A stretch of 64,000 bases of DNA, taken from NCBI GenBank assembly GCA_016783965.1, contig JADHVO010000003.1, positions 248,001 to 312,000 of the forward strand. The letters are read 5' to 3'. How positions within the stretch are numbered: position 1 is the stretch's first letter; every line of letters begins with the position of its first letter. The notes below the pieces were generated by a model, which did not search any database, had not been told where the DNA came from, and was given only the letters and a program-made list of their open reading frames with translations. Of the stretch, positions 1 through 8,606 are shown one piece after another. A program made the position numbers and the translations under genes. The stretch comes from Alphaproteobacteria bacterium (GTDB taxonomy: Bacteria; Pseudomonadota; Alphaproteobacteria; Micropepsales; Micropepsaceae).

Positions 1-68
1 TCAGCGAGCTCAAGAGCGAGATCGAGGCCATGCGCAAACAACTGGCGGAATTGAGCCAGCGGAAATAG
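1..68 (+). CDS. C-terminal end of a coiled-coil protein (partial)
   Basis: An open frame runs from base 3 to a TAG stop at 66-68 and continues to the left of the window. The 21 visible residues are rich in Glu, Lys, Leu and Gln with heptad-like spacing (SELKSEIEAMRKQLAEL), as in a short C-terminal coiled coil. Such tails occur in phasins, PhaR-type regulators and many small accessory proteins, so the family cannot be named from this fragment. Confidence 0.6.
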   Translation, partial: SELKSEIEAMRKQLAELSQRK

Positions 69-266
69 CTCCGCTTCGTCGCCCGCTGGTCCGCCCCCGC
101 CTCGTCGCGGCCTCGAGGCGCCGGCGCACTGGATCGCCGTCGAGAGCTTCCTCGCACCGCTGTCGCAAAATAAATGATTTTTCACTATCGAATTTGTGCG
201 GCGGCGCGTCGAAGCCGTTTCAATCACCTGCGCGAGCGTGCGTCGCGGGACATCGAACGCAATAAA

Positions 267-280
267 ATCCGTATACGGAT
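267..280. promoter_or_regulatory. Perfect 14-bp palindrome, operator-like
   Basis: ATCCGTATACGGAT is its own reverse complement and is followed by a further ATCCGT half-site at 284-289. The string AAATCCGTATA (265-275) recurs exactly at 8596-8606, at the start of the LysR-type gene. It looks like a site for a dimeric regulator, but which transcript it controls is unclear. Confidence 0.35.
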
Positions 281-556
281 CATATCCGTGCCCGCCACTT
301 GAAGCGGCATCGGCGCATCGTTACCTCCGGCCTCCAACCTGGAGAAGGGACGATGGAAGACCGAATTTAGCGTGGCGAGTGCTGCATACAGAACCTGTTG
401 CGGGTCACGCGCACCTATGGAGAGGACGATACGCCGCCCAGGCATGGGCGAAACGGCGTCCGGGAGTCCGGCAGGGATCGAGGGGTACAGCGAAGGTGTT
501 TGTTGGCGTGCGGGATGCCGCACGGCCGGAAGTCGCTCACGCACTGTGCCGCGCCG

Positions 557-587
557 AAGCCGTCCGAGTGCACCAAGGACGGCTTTT
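557..587 (+). terminator. Candidate intrinsic terminator
   Basis: AAGCCGTCC (557-565) and GGACGGCTT (577-585) form a perfect 9-bp stem with an 11-nt loop. On the plus strand the stem runs into TTTT and a second T-run follows at 592-595. It lies just beyond the stop of the EAL gene on the other strand, but the U-tract is on the plus-strand side, so it would work better for a rightward transcript. Confidence 0.45.
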
Positions 588-593
588 GCGCTT

Positions 594-2348
594 TTAGCGC
601 TTCATCCACTCCGGCGCGATCTCCGGCTCGCCGAAGAAGAAGCCCTGGAAGTAGTCGACGCCCATCGCTTCGAGGAGCTTGGCGTCCTCCTCTGAGCCGA
701 CCCACTCGGCAACGACCTTCAGGTTGAAGCTCTTGGCAAGACCGACCAGCGTGCGGACGAACACCTGGTTGTCCGGCGATTCCGACAGGCCCTTGATGTA
801 CGCACCGTCGATCTTGACCATGTCGACGTGCAGCATCTGGAGGTTCCGGAACGAGGTGTAGCCCGCGCCGAAATCGTCGATCGCCACGGTGGCCCCGAGC
901 TCGCGCAGCTGAGACACGAACTGCGCGTTCTCCTCGAAGTGGTTGAGGGCCGCGGTCTCCGTGAGTTCGACGTCCAGCCGGTTCGCGATCTGCCCGTTCG
1001 CGCGGACATAGTCGACGAAGCTGTGCAGCCAGGACGGGTTGCTCGCCGCCGTGCCCGACACGTTGACACCGATGCGCGCCTCCGGATTGGACTTGAGCGT
1101 CGCGATCACCATCTCCAGCGCCCGGCGGTCGACCAGGTTGATGATGCCGAGCTGCTCCGCCGCCGGCACGAACTGGCCCGCTGTGGCGATGGTGCCGTCC
1201 AGCCGCTGCATGCGCAGCAGGGCTTCGTACTTGAAGACCTCGCGCGTATGGGCGTCGATGATCGGCTGATAAGCGAGCCGCAGGCGGTCGTCGTTCATAG
1301 CCTGCATCACTTCGTCGGCGATCGCCATCAGGCGCACGCGTGCGCCTTCGCGTAGCGGCGACTTCTCGTAGGCCGCAAAGCCGTCGCGTCCCGTGATGCG
1401 CGCCTTGTCGAGCGCCTCTTCGGCGCGGAGCATCGCTTCCTGGCTGGTCGCAGCGCCGGTCGGAAGCCACACCGCGCCGACGGAGCTGGTCGCAGAGACC
1501 TGCCCGCAGCGCGTGTCGATCACGTTGCTGCGCACCGCTCTGCGCAGCCGTTCCGCCACGACCGCGATCTCGCGCTCGGAGCAGTTCTTTAGGATCACGC
1601 CGAACTTGTTGCCAGCGGTGCGGCCAATGATGTCGGTGGAGCGCAGCGTGCGCGCCAGCCGCTCGCCCGCCGCGACGATCACCTCGTCGCCGGCGTCGAA
1701 GCCATAACCGTCGTTGATCATCGCCAGGCGGTCGATGGATGCGACCAGGAACGCACAGTGGCGGTTCTCCGCCCGAGCCCTGTCGATCGCCTGTGCCAGC
1801 TCGGTCCGCAGCGCGTTGCGGTTCAGGTGCCCGGTGAGCTCGTCGCGAGTCGCGAGATAGGTGAGGCGCTGGATCTCCCGCTGGTGCTCGGTGGTGACAC
1901 GCAGCACGCCGGTCAGGCGCTCGGTCGTGCCCATCAGCGTCGGCATGCGCACGCCGATCATCGTGATCCAGATCGAGCCCATCGCCGAGGACGCTTCCAG
2001 CGCCAGCTCGAAATTGGCTTCCTGGCCGGAACGCGCCTCGATCAGCTGCGTCAGCCGCGCGCGCGATTCCGGGTTCAGCCAGGAATGGAAGGCAGCACCG
2101 CGCGCCAAGCGCTTGCGGTCATGATGATAGGGAAGAATGTCGACGGCGCCGTTCCACTCGATGTGGTCGTCGGAGGTGGTCCAGTCGAAGCTCGCGACAC
2201 CAGACGCCAGCATGGACAGGCGAACACGCTCGGCCTGCTCCGATGCGCTCAACGCATCAAGGCCGTCCGCAGGCTTCCTATGAAGCGGCTGACTCACCGG
2301 ATCACCATTTCCCACCAGCCGATTTTCCGGCCTTGTTGGTGGTGACAA
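594..2348 (-). CDS. EAL-domain c-di-GMP phosphodiesterase with degenerate GGDEF domain
   Basis: This cytoplasmic signalling protein of up to 584 aa has no membrane segment. It has a PAS-like N-terminal region (about residues 45-160), a GGDEF fold (about 165-330) and a C-terminal EAL domain (about 345-580). The GGDEF signature is replaced by TAGNKFG, so cyclase activity should be lost. The EAL domain keeps EALLR, the Asn of GVNVSG, ELTE, DDFG, KIDG and the Gln of YFQG, so it is probably an active phosphodiesterase, perhaps tuned by the PAS or the dead GGDEF domain. The longest frame starts with TTG and has no clear ribosome-binding site; a start inside the first 45 codons is possible. It appears monocistronic. 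Confidence 0.88.
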   Translation of the reverse strand: MSPPTRPENRLVGNGDPVSQPLHRKPADGLDALSASEQAERVRLSMLASGVASFDWTTSDDHIEWNGAVDILPYHHDRKRLARGAAFHSWLNPESRARLTQLIEARSGQEANFELALEASSAMGSIWITMIGVRMPTLMGTTERLTGVLRVTTEHQREIQRLTYLATRDELTGHLNRNALRTELAQAIDRARAENRHCAFLVASIDRLAMINDGYGFDAGDEVIVAAGERLARTLRSTDIIGRTAGNKFGVILKNCSEREIAVVAERLRRAVRSNVIDTRCGQVSATSSVGAVWLPTGAATSQEAMLRAEEALDKARITGRDGFAAYEKSPLREGARVRLMAIADEVMQAMNDDRLRLAYQPIIDAHTREVFKYEALLRMQRLDGTIATAGQFVPAAEQLGIINLVDRRALEMVIATLKSNPEARIGVNVSGTAASNPSWLHSFVDYVRANGQIANRLDVELTETAALNHFEENAQFVSQLRELGATVAIDDFGAGYTSFRNLQMLHVDMVKIDGAYIKGLSESPDNQVFVRTLVGLAKSFNLKVVAEWVGSEEDAKLLEAMGVDYFQGFFFGEPEIAPEWMKR

Positions 2349-2717
2349 TGCGGTAGGGGTATTTAAAAAACAGGAAATTTCCCGGTCTGGGTAGGCGCTG
2401 ACAGGCGCGGCGCGGGGTTTGCCTAAGGACCGGTTATGAGTGTCATGCCGGTCCTCATGCCTCTCCCCAGCGCCAACGCCGTCCGCGCTGTCGAGTCAGT
2501 TCGCGCGGGCGGAAACGCCACGTCCAATGGGACTTTCCATGGTGAATCGGCGGCGGATGGACGCGTCGCACAACGTCGAGTTGCCGATCGCCGGGCGAGC
2601 CCTTTGTCCCGCAATGGCACGTCCGATTTCGCATCAACTTGGCACGGCCCGTTGCTGAAGCCCGCGTTCGTCGCACAAGTCCTGGGACAAGTGCTCATGG
2701 ACCGCCGCTCGCCGGCG
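2349..2717. other. Intergenic region upstream of the EAL gene
   Basis: About 370 bases with no supported gene. The part next to the EAL gene is AT-rich (ATTTAAAAAA at 2361-2370) and contains the perfect 10-bp palindrome GGAAATTTCC at 2373-2382; it probably holds the EAL promoter. The rest is featureless GC-rich sequence beyond the stop of the membrane-protein gene. Confidence 0.4.
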
Positions 2718-3308
2718 TCAGTGTCGGCCTATCGCGGCCCCGCGCAGATCGGCAATGGCCTTCTGCTCAATCACAGGGTCTGAGCGCGACAGCGCAAGCG
2801 TCACCCCGAGCAGTCCGGCAGACAGGAACAGCAGGAACGGCACATCCACGCCTTCGAGCACGAACAGTGACTGCGCGGCGATCAGGCAGAGCGCCGCGAT
2901 CCCACATTGCACTGCGGCGATGCGTGCCTCTTTCGCGCGACGCAAGCTGACAAGAAACAGAACACCGGTGGCAGGCACGGAGGCCGCCAGCGCGAAGAAC
3001 ACAAAGCCAACGGCGCCGGCAATACCGCACAGGCTGGCAAGCGCAAGAACAAGCGACGAGAGTGCGGGCGTCAGCGGATGATCGAAGCCTGTCTGGGCCG
3101 CAACCGCGAGAATTGCGGTGGCGATCGGAATTACCAGGAGCACCACTGCCGGCGCGGCGGCCGGTATGCCGATCGCAGCCGCTCCGCAAGCCACGAAGAG
3201 GACTGCCGCGAAGCGGAGTTGCACGCGCGCCGCTGGCCGCGCCGCCGCGCCGACGAGCCAAGACGCGACGGTCGCTACCAGCAGCAGGAGCGCGGCCGCC
3301 GAAAGCAT
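2718..3308 (-). CDS. Multi-pass membrane protein, unknown function
   Basis: This 196-aa protein is almost entirely hydrophobic, with about six predicted membrane segments rich in Ala, Val and Leu separated by short loops, and a short polar C-terminal tail (about residues 178-196). I recognise no family motif. Its ATG shares one base with the TAA stop of the preceding helix-turn-helix gene, so the two are translationally coupled and probably act together, the soluble partner perhaps regulating or sensing through the membrane protein. That functional link is inference from gene order. Confidence 0.7.
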   Translation of the reverse strand: MLSAAALLLLVATVASWLVGAAARPAARVQLRFAAVLFVACGAAAIGIPAAAPAVVLLVIPIATAILAVAAQTGFDHPLTPALSSLVLALASLCGIAGAVGFVFFALAASVPATGVLFLVSLRRAKEARIAAVQCGIAALCLIAAQSLFVLEGVDVPFLLFLSAGLLGVTLALSRSDPVIEQKAIADLRGAAIGRH

Positions 3309-3643
3309 TATGGCTTCGCCCGAAGATCGAGGATCAGCGCTTTGATCTCGGCTAGCGTGCGCTCGACCTGCATCAGACGTTCGCCTATCTCTGCAAGGTC
3401 CTGCGACGGCGCCGCCTTCGGCACTGGCGTGGACACCCCGGCGTGTGTGGCAATCTCTGCTGGCGAGACCGACAGCAGCATCGAAAGCAAGCGAACATCA
3501 TGGGCGGAAAGTTCGCGCTGGTCCTTCCAGACTTCAGCAATCTGCCCGGCATTCAGTCCAAGCGCGGCGGCAACGGCGCCGCGGTCGAGGCCCACCGCCG
3601 CGAGCCGTGCATCGAACCACTGCGAATCGAAGAACAGCGCCAT
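3308..3643 (-). CDS. Small helix-turn-helix protein with C-terminal coiled coil
   Basis: This 111-aa protein has an N-terminal segment (about residues 8-65) resembling an XRE-type helix-turn-helix: FDARLAAVGLDRGAVAAALG, then GQIAEVWKDQRELSAHD. A Pro/Ala linker follows, then a C-terminal amphipathic helix (about 82-108) likely to dimerise. It is probably a DNA-binding regulator. It is the first gene of a two-gene unit with the membrane protein that begins at its stop codon. Confidence 0.65.
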   Translation of the reverse strand: MALFFDSQWFDARLAAVGLDRGAVAAALGLNAGQIAEVWKDQRELSAHDVRLLSMLLSVSPAEIATHAGVSTPVPKAAPSQDLAEIGERLMQVERTLAEIKALILDLRAKP

Positions 3644-3681
3644 GCTGCGCGGAGTTTACCGGTTATTGAGAACGCGCGCGA

Positions 3682-4647
3682 TCAGCGCGGCGGGTAATAG
3701 GCCGGATGGCTCAGATAGTTTGCGCCGATGACGTGGCCGTAACCGCCCTGCTGCACGACTACGGCGACCCCGTCATGCGGAAGCCCTGCCATCGCCGCGC
3801 GCGGCAGGGTCAGCGTGATGGGCTGGCCCTTGAACACGCCGACCGCGCGCAGATCGCCGACCACGTTGTGATAGGTGACTGTGTGGCCCGCATTCTCGCC
3901 AGCGCCGACGTTCACGGTGACCTGCGAGCGCAGATGGAACATCCACACCGTGGCATTGTGCTGACCCGGAGCGCCGCCGATATCGATCCGCATCTCGCTG
4001 GGGCTTTGAACCACGCTAACCGACACGTTCACGTCCACGGGCATTGCCGGCGCGCCGGGTGTCATCGGCGCGACGGACGTAACCGGTATCGGCGCGGCCG
4101 CAGCCTGCGCGCGCGCAGCTGCCGCCGCTGCTGCAGCTGCGTGAACGCCTGCGGTCCCGGCCGAGGCAACCTCCGAGGCACGCGCGGCGTCCGCTAGCGC
4201 CCGCTGGGTCCGGGCATCGGCGAGGGCAATGGCGGTAGCCTGACCAATGGTGGCCTCGCGTTGCGCAATCGCGAGTTCGACGTTTGTCTGGCGGCTACCG
4301 ATGATGTCCATGACGCCGTCGACAATGATTTGCGGCGTGTAGACGCCGCCATGCCCCATCGCAGCGGCATAGGCTTTCTGTCGGCGAGTATTGGCGTCGG
4401 TCGCCAGCGTGTCTTTCCAGCCCAGCATGTCCCAGTAGGTTATGGGCAGGCTGAGTGCGATGACGTCAGGCCGCTGGGCAAGCTTGCCAAGCAACGCATC
4501 GGCGGGCGGGCAGGTATTGCAGCCCTGGCTGGTGTACAGCTCGACAACCACCGCGCGCTGCGCCGCACCGCCGGCGACAGCGGGCAATGAAAGCAATGCG
4601 AAGGCGCCCGCCAGCCCGAGGGCGAAAACGCGGAACAGTAATTTCAT
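3682..4647 (-). CDS. Secreted DUF1223 (thioredoxin-like) protein
   Basis: The protein has a signal peptide starting MKLLFRVFALGL and then the DUF1223 core, VVVELYTSQGCNTCPPADALL, with a CxxC pair as in thioredoxin-like oxidoreductases, followed by PITYWDMLGWKDT and YTPQIIVDG. Its role is unknown; a periplasmic redox or metal role is plausible. A long Ala-rich linker (about residues 155-205) separates the core from a C-terminal beta-rich part, so it is longer than typical members. I chose the ATG directly before the signal peptide; in-frame ATGs lie a few codons upstream (4653, 4659), and none has a strong ribosome-binding site. It diverges from the ABC exporter genes. Confidence 0.85.
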   Translation of the reverse strand: MKLLFRVFALGLAGAFALLSLPAVAGGAAQRAVVVELYTSQGCNTCPPADALLGKLAQRPDVIALSLPITYWDMLGWKDTLATDANTRRQKAYAAAMGHGGVYTPQIIVDGVMDIIGSRQTNVELAIAQREATIGQATAIALADARTQRALADAARASEVASAGTAGVHAAAAAAAAARAQAAAAPIPVTSVAPMTPGAPAMPVDVNVSVSVVQSPSEMRIDIGGAPGQHNATVWMFHLRSQVTVNVGAGENAGHTVTYHNVVGDLRAVGVFKGQPITLTLPRAAMAGLPHDGVAVVVQQGGYGHVIGANYLSHPAYYPPR

Positions 4648-4958
4648 GGCCATGACCATAAGGTTTCGTCGCAACCGCCTCCAGTCACTTCGACTTGAAA
4701 GCCGGAACAAGGACTTGCGGCGCACGAAAGCGTGAAATTCCGGCGGCTTGAGGCAGAAAATCCGAACAATTCGGGCGCCTGCGGTGACCGAATCCTGTGT
4801 CGCCCAAATGCCTCACTTGCGCGCGATCTGGGCACGAGTTGGCGGCCGCAATTGACCCGGCCGGACCTCACCCATAGCTTCCGCGCCCCAATTTGGTTCG
4901 TGAAAACGGTGGTCGGAAATTCCGTCCGCCGCGTTCGTGCTTTGAACGGAGCGATGCG

Positions 4959-5951
4959 ATGGCGCAAATCACCGTTGAAAATCTTGGCAAAATATATCGC
5001 GTCACGGCGCGAGACCCAGGATTGGCCGGTGCCTTCCGCGGTCTTTTCCAGCGGCGGCACCGCGAGGTCGTGGCACTGAATCAGGTGAGCTTTTCGCTCG
5101 AGAAGGGCGAATTTCTCGGCTTTATCGGCCCGAACGGCGCAGGCAAGTCGACCACGATCAAGATCCTGTCCGGCATCCTGCGCCCCAGTTCGGGCCGCTG
5201 CACCGTGAGCGGCCTGGTGCCGTGGGAACAGCGCATCGCGCATGTTGCGCGCATCGGCGTGGTGTTCGGCCAGCGCACCCAGCTCTGGTGGGATCTCCCG
5301 GTAGTTGAGAGCTTCGAGCTCTTGCGCGACATCTATCGCGTCGATCCGGTGCGCTTTGCCACGACGATGGAGCGGCTGGTCGACATGCTGAAGATCGCGC
5401 CGATCCTGGACACGCCACTGCGCCAACTCTCCCTCGGCCAGCGCATGCGCTGCGAGATCGCTGCAGCGCTACTGCACGAGCCGCGCGTGCTGTTCCTGGA
5501 CGAGCCGACCATCGGGCTCGACGCAATCTCCAAACTGGCGCTGCGCGAATTCGTCAAGGAGTTGAACCGCAACGAAGGCGTGACAGTGCTGCTCACCACG
5601 CACGACATGCATGACATCGAGGCGCTGGCGAGACGGGTGATCATCATCGGACAAGGCAAGGTCCTGCGTGATTCGTCGTTCGAGGCGATGCGCAACGAGG
5701 TGCTGGGGGAACGGCGTCTCATTGTGGATTTCGCGGACGACGTGGGCGAGGTGGCGGTGGAAGGCGCCGAGGTTCGGGCACGCGACGGGCGCACGGTGGA
5801 ACTTACGTTCGATCGAGCCAAGACCGCAGCGCATACGCTGATTGCCCGAGTCGCCGCAGCGCACGAAGTGGTAGACATGCGGGTCGAGGACCCCAAAATC
5901 GAGGAAGTGATCGCACGCTTCTACGCGATGCACGGCGCGGTGGAAGCATGA
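4959..5951 (+). CDS. ABC-2 type exporter, ATP-binding subunit
   Basis: This 330-aa nucleotide-binding subunit shows Walker A GPNGAGKST, signature LSLGQRM, Walker B VLFLDEPT and switch His in TTHD, followed by a roughly 90-aa C-terminal domain. The order and sequence style match the COG4586 family, which pairs with two ABC-2 permeases; members are annotated as exporters of cationic or xenobiotic compounds, but the substrate cannot be read from sequence. GGAG at 4948-4951 lies 7 bases before the chosen ATG. The stop overlaps the next start (ATGA), so this is a three-gene operon. Confidence 0.9.
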   Translation: MAQITVENLGKIYRVTARDPGLAGAFRGLFQRRHREVVALNQVSFSLEKGEFLGFIGPNGAGKSTTIKILSGILRPSSGRCTVSGLVPWEQRIAHVARIGVVFGQRTQLWWDLPVVESFELLRDIYRVDPVRFATTMERLVDMLKIAPILDTPLRQLSLGQRMRCEIAAALLHEPRVLFLDEPTIGLDAISKLALREFVKELNRNEGVTVLLTTHDMHDIEALARRVIIIGQGKVLRDSSFEAMRNEVLGERRLIVDFADDVGEVAVEGAEVRARDGRTVELTFDRAKTAAHTLIARVAAAHEVVDMRVEDPKIEEVIARFYAMHGAVEA

Positions 5952-6769
5952 GCACCCTCGCTCTGCCCTACCTCTCGGTGCTGCGGGTGCGTTTCCAGCT
6001 GATGCTGCAATACCGCACGGCTGCTTGGGCCGGTGTCGCGACACAGTTCTGGTTCGGCGCCATCCGCGTGATGACACTGGTTGCCTTCTATGTCGGCACC
6101 GGCCAGCAGCCGATGAACCTGCCGCAGGTCGTTACTTACATCTGGTTGGGACAGGCATTTCTCGCGATGCTGCCTTGGGCGCCTGACGCCGAGATTGCTG
6201 TCGCCGTCGAGAGCGGCAATGTCGGCTACGAAAGGCTGCGCCCCGTCGACACTTATTTCTTGTGGTATGCGCGGGCGCTGGCATGGCGCGTGGCGAACAC
6301 CGCTCTGCGCGCAGGGCCGGTCTTCATCCTTGCCGCCCTGATCCTGCCGCTGACGGCGATGGCCGACTGGCGCTGGCGGCTGCCGACGGGCGGCGCTGCA
6401 GCGGCACTGTTTGTGGCGTCGATCACGCTGACCGCATTGCTGTCGTCGGCGTTCACTGCGCTGCTCAACATCGTGCTCGTGCACGTGAAAACGCCGCGCG
6501 TTGGCAATTTCGCGATGGGGTTCACGAACTTGTTCTCCGGACTGGTCATTCCACTGGCGCTGTTTCCACACTGGGCACAGCCGTTCCTGTTGTGGCAGCC
6601 CTTTGCCGGATTGGCCGACATCCCCTTCCGCATCTACACGGGCGCACTTGCAGGTGCGACGGCGGCGCAGGGCCTCGCGTCGCAGGTCCTTTGGATCTTG
6701 CTACTGGTGTTGTTGGGGCGCTGGTGGCTGGCGCGTGTCCTTGCACATATCGACATGCAGGGAGGCTGA
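5948..6769 (+). CDS. ABC-2 type exporter, permease subunit 1
   Basis: This 273-aa integral membrane protein has about six hydrophobic segments. It resembles COG4587-type permeases (opening YLSVLRVRFQLMLQYRTAAW, later MGFTNLFSGLVIPLALFP). It should form half of the membrane channel with the next gene product. Its ATG overlaps the stop of the ATPase gene, and GGAGG near its own end serves the following gene. Confidence 0.87.
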   Translation: MSTLALPYLSVLRVRFQLMLQYRTAAWAGVATQFWFGAIRVMTLVAFYVGTGQQPMNLPQVVTYIWLGQAFLAMLPWAPDAEIAVAVESGNVGYERLRPVDTYFLWYARALAWRVANTALRAGPVFILAALILPLTAMADWRWRLPTGGAAAALFVASITLTALLSSAFTALLNIVLVHVKTPRVGNFAMGFTNLFSGLVIPLALFPHWAQPFLLWQPFAGLADIPFRIYTGALAGATAAQGLASQVLWILLLVLLGRWWLARVLAHIDMQGG

Positions 6770-6771
6770 CG

Positions 6772-7569
6772 ATGAACGGTCTCGCTCTCTATTGGCGGTA
6801 CATCGGCATCAGCGTCCGGTCGGAGATGCTGTATCCTGCGTCGTTCCTGCTGCGACTCGGGTCTCAATTCGTTGTGACCATCATCGAATTCGCCGGCGTC
6901 TATGTCCTATTCGAACGCTTCAAGCACGTGCGCGGCTGGGGCTTCGCCGAGGTCGCGCTTTTCTACGCGACCGCGAGCATCGCGTTCGCAATCGCCGACG
7001 GGCTGTCGCGCGGCTTCGACTCGATGGGGCCGATGCTGGTCAAGACCGGCAATTTCGACCGCGTCCTATTGCGCCCGCGCTCCAGCGCCTTGCAGATCAC
7101 GGGCCGGGAGTTCGCGTTGTCGTCCGTGGGACGGCTGGCGCGAGGCGCGGTGGCGCTTATCGTCGCGATCGGTTTGCTAAAGCCCGACTGGAGTGCGGCG
7201 AAGATGCTGTTGCTGAGCTGGTCTGTCGCGGGCGGGGCGAGCCTGTTCTTTTCGCTGAAGATGATGGAGGGCGTGATGTCGTTTTGGACCACCGAGGGAC
7301 TGGAAGTCGCGAACACGCTGACCTACGGCGGCGAGGCGGCGGCGCAATATCCGCTCGACATCTACGCCAAATGGTTCCGAAATTTCCTGCTCTACTTCGT
7401 GCCTATCGGGTGTTCGCTGTATTTGCCGGTGGCGCTGGTACTGGGACACGACACCGGCGCGCCGGCGTGGCTGGCGGTGCTGGCGCCAGCCACGGGCTTC
7501 GCGTTCCTAGGCGTAGCGCTTCTGTTCTGGCGCTTTGGCGTCGGGCACTACACTTCGACCGGCAGCTAG
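6772..7569 (+). CDS. ABC-2 type exporter, permease subunit 2
   Basis: This 265-aa integral membrane protein is of the COG3694 type. It opens MNGLALYWRYIGISVRSEMLYPASF and has about six membrane segments. GGAGG at 6761-6765 lies 6 bases upstream of the ATG, and only two bases separate it from the previous stop. It completes the ATPase-permease-permease cassette. Its last 63 bases overlap the 3' end of the converging SDR gene on the other strand. Confidence 0.87.
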   Translation: MNGLALYWRYIGISVRSEMLYPASFLLRLGSQFVVTIIEFAGVYVLFERFKHVRGWGFAEVALFYATASIAFAIADGLSRGFDSMGPMLVKTGNFDRVLLRPRSSALQITGREFALSSVGRLARGAVALIVAIGLLKPDWSAAKMLLLSWSVAGGASLFFSLKMMEGVMSFWTTEGLEVANTLTYGGEAAAQYPLDIYAKWFRNFLLYFVPIGCSLYLPVALVLGHDTGAPAWLAVLAPATGFAFLGVALLFWRFGVGHYTSTGS

Positions 7570-8514
7570 GCAACTCAGGGCACGCAGCGTAGTTCGCACC
7601 GCCTCGTCGATCGGCGTGTGCGGCTCGGAGCCGATCAAAGCCTGGAGCTTGCTGTTGTCGAGTTGCAGCGGTTGCTGCCAGAGGTAGCGCATCTCGTACA
7701 TCTCGCGAAACAGCGGGACGAAGGGCGACATCGCACCGACCGCAAACCACGGCAACCGCCAGACCGGCACTTCCCTTTCGACGACGCGGCGGATGCTGTG
7801 AACCAGTTCGCCGCCCTGCGTGAACCAGTGGCCGCGCATATGGAAGCGGTCGAACGTCTCAAGGCGGTCGTCAGCCTCGATCACGCGCACCATCGTTTCG
7901 GCCACATCGGGCAGATAGCCCCAGGAATGGCCAATCTTGAGCGAACCGGGATACAGGATGCGCGTGACCGGCTTGCCGGGCGTCACCAGCCCCTGGCTGA
8001 ACCAGTTGTTCGCAGCTCGCGGCCCGAAGAAGTCGCCGATCCGGACGATGACCGAGCGCACGCCATACGTGGTGGCGTCTTCCAGTCTCTTCTCCATCGT
8101 GACACGCAGCTGACCCTTGCGGGTGCGTGGATGCTGCAGCGAGTCCTCGCGCAGGAGCGGGAAGGCATCAGGCCCGTAGTTGTAGACAGTGCCGGGAAAC
8201 AGGATGCGGGCACCGCTCGCGCGCGCAGCGGTGATGGTGGCGTCCAGCATCTGCACCACCGTGCCGGGCCAGTTCTGATAGCCCGGCGGGTTGGCGCCAT
8301 GGAAGATCAGGTCTGTGCTCCGCGCAGCCGCGACGACGTCTGCCGGCCGCATCGCATCACCCGCGACCCATTGATGATGCAGATCGGGCCGCCGCTTCGC
8401 GGCGGCGGTTGGATTGCGGTTCAGCGCCTTCACGCGCCAGCCACGCTTGAGCAGGGCCGCGGCCACTTCGCCGCCGACACCGCCGCTCGCACCGATCACC
8501 AGAGCCGTTTTCAT
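7507..8514 (-). CDS. NAD-dependent epimerase/dehydratase-like (atypical SDR)
   Basis: This 335-aa Rossmann protein opens MKTALVIGASGGVGGEVA, with the glycine-rich nucleotide loop at residues 8-15. Later motifs LIFHGANPPGYQNWPG and GTVYNYGP correspond to the dinucleotide and substrate regions of extended SDRs; the usual YxxxK dyad is not clear. The substrate is unknown. The chosen ATG sits immediately before the Rossmann strand. It is transcribed divergently from the LysR-type gene 91 bases away, a common arrangement for a LysR target. The 3' end overlaps the ABC permease gene by 63 bases. Confidence 0.83.
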   Translation of the reverse strand: MKTALVIGASGGVGGEVAAALLKRGWRVKALNRNPTAAAKRRPDLHHQWVAGDAMRPADVVAAARSTDLIFHGANPPGYQNWPGTVVQMLDATITAARASGARILFPGTVYNYGPDAFPLLREDSLQHPRTRKGQLRVTMEKRLEDATTYGVRSVIVRIGDFFGPRAANNWFSQGLVTPGKPVTRILYPGSLKIGHSWGYLPDVAETMVRVIEADDRLETFDRFHMRGHWFTQGGELVHSIRRVVEREVPVWRLPWFAVGAMSPFVPLFREMYEMRYLWQQPLQLDNSKLQALIGSEPHTPIDEAVRTTLRALSCLAAGRSVVPDAKAPEQKRYA

Positions 8515-8590
8515 CACGTTTCCTCGTGAACCCGCACAGGAGATGCCCCCGGCGAGGCACCATAACAATTGCGCGGAAGCGAACCGATGC

Positions 8591-8606
8591 TATACAAATC
8601 CGTATA
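8591..8606. promoter_or_regulatory. Inverted repeat at the LysR start, probable autoregulatory site
   Basis: TATAC (8591-8595) and GTATA (8602-8606) are perfect inverted arms around a 6-base spacer, in the 91-base divergent region between the SDR and the LysR gene. The spacing resembles LysR-type boxes. The right arm includes the first base of the LysR ATG, so a bound dimer would block its own gene. There is no Shine-Dalgarno before that ATG. Confidence 0.4.

Larger units (their letters stand above)
69..593. other. 525-bp gap between convergent genes
   Basis: No convincing coding sequence is visible on either strand; the open frames here have Arg/Pro/Ala-rich compositions typical of antisense or non-coding GC-rich DNA. 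The gap holds a perfect 14-bp palindrome (267-280), an AT-richer patch around 165-200 and a strong hairpin at 557-585. Both flanking genes end at this gap, so the palindrome is not an obvious promoter element for either of them. A small RNA is possible but unproven. Confidence 0.5.

Noticed and set aside
415-1470. A leftward Arg-rich frame running past the EAL gene stop
   Set aside because: Frame-shifted shadow of the EAL gene; composition is non-protein-like.
2373-2382. GGAAATTTCC palindrome as a specific operator
   Set aside because: Ten bases only and no second copy or regulator noticed; noted in the intergenic entry but not called separately.
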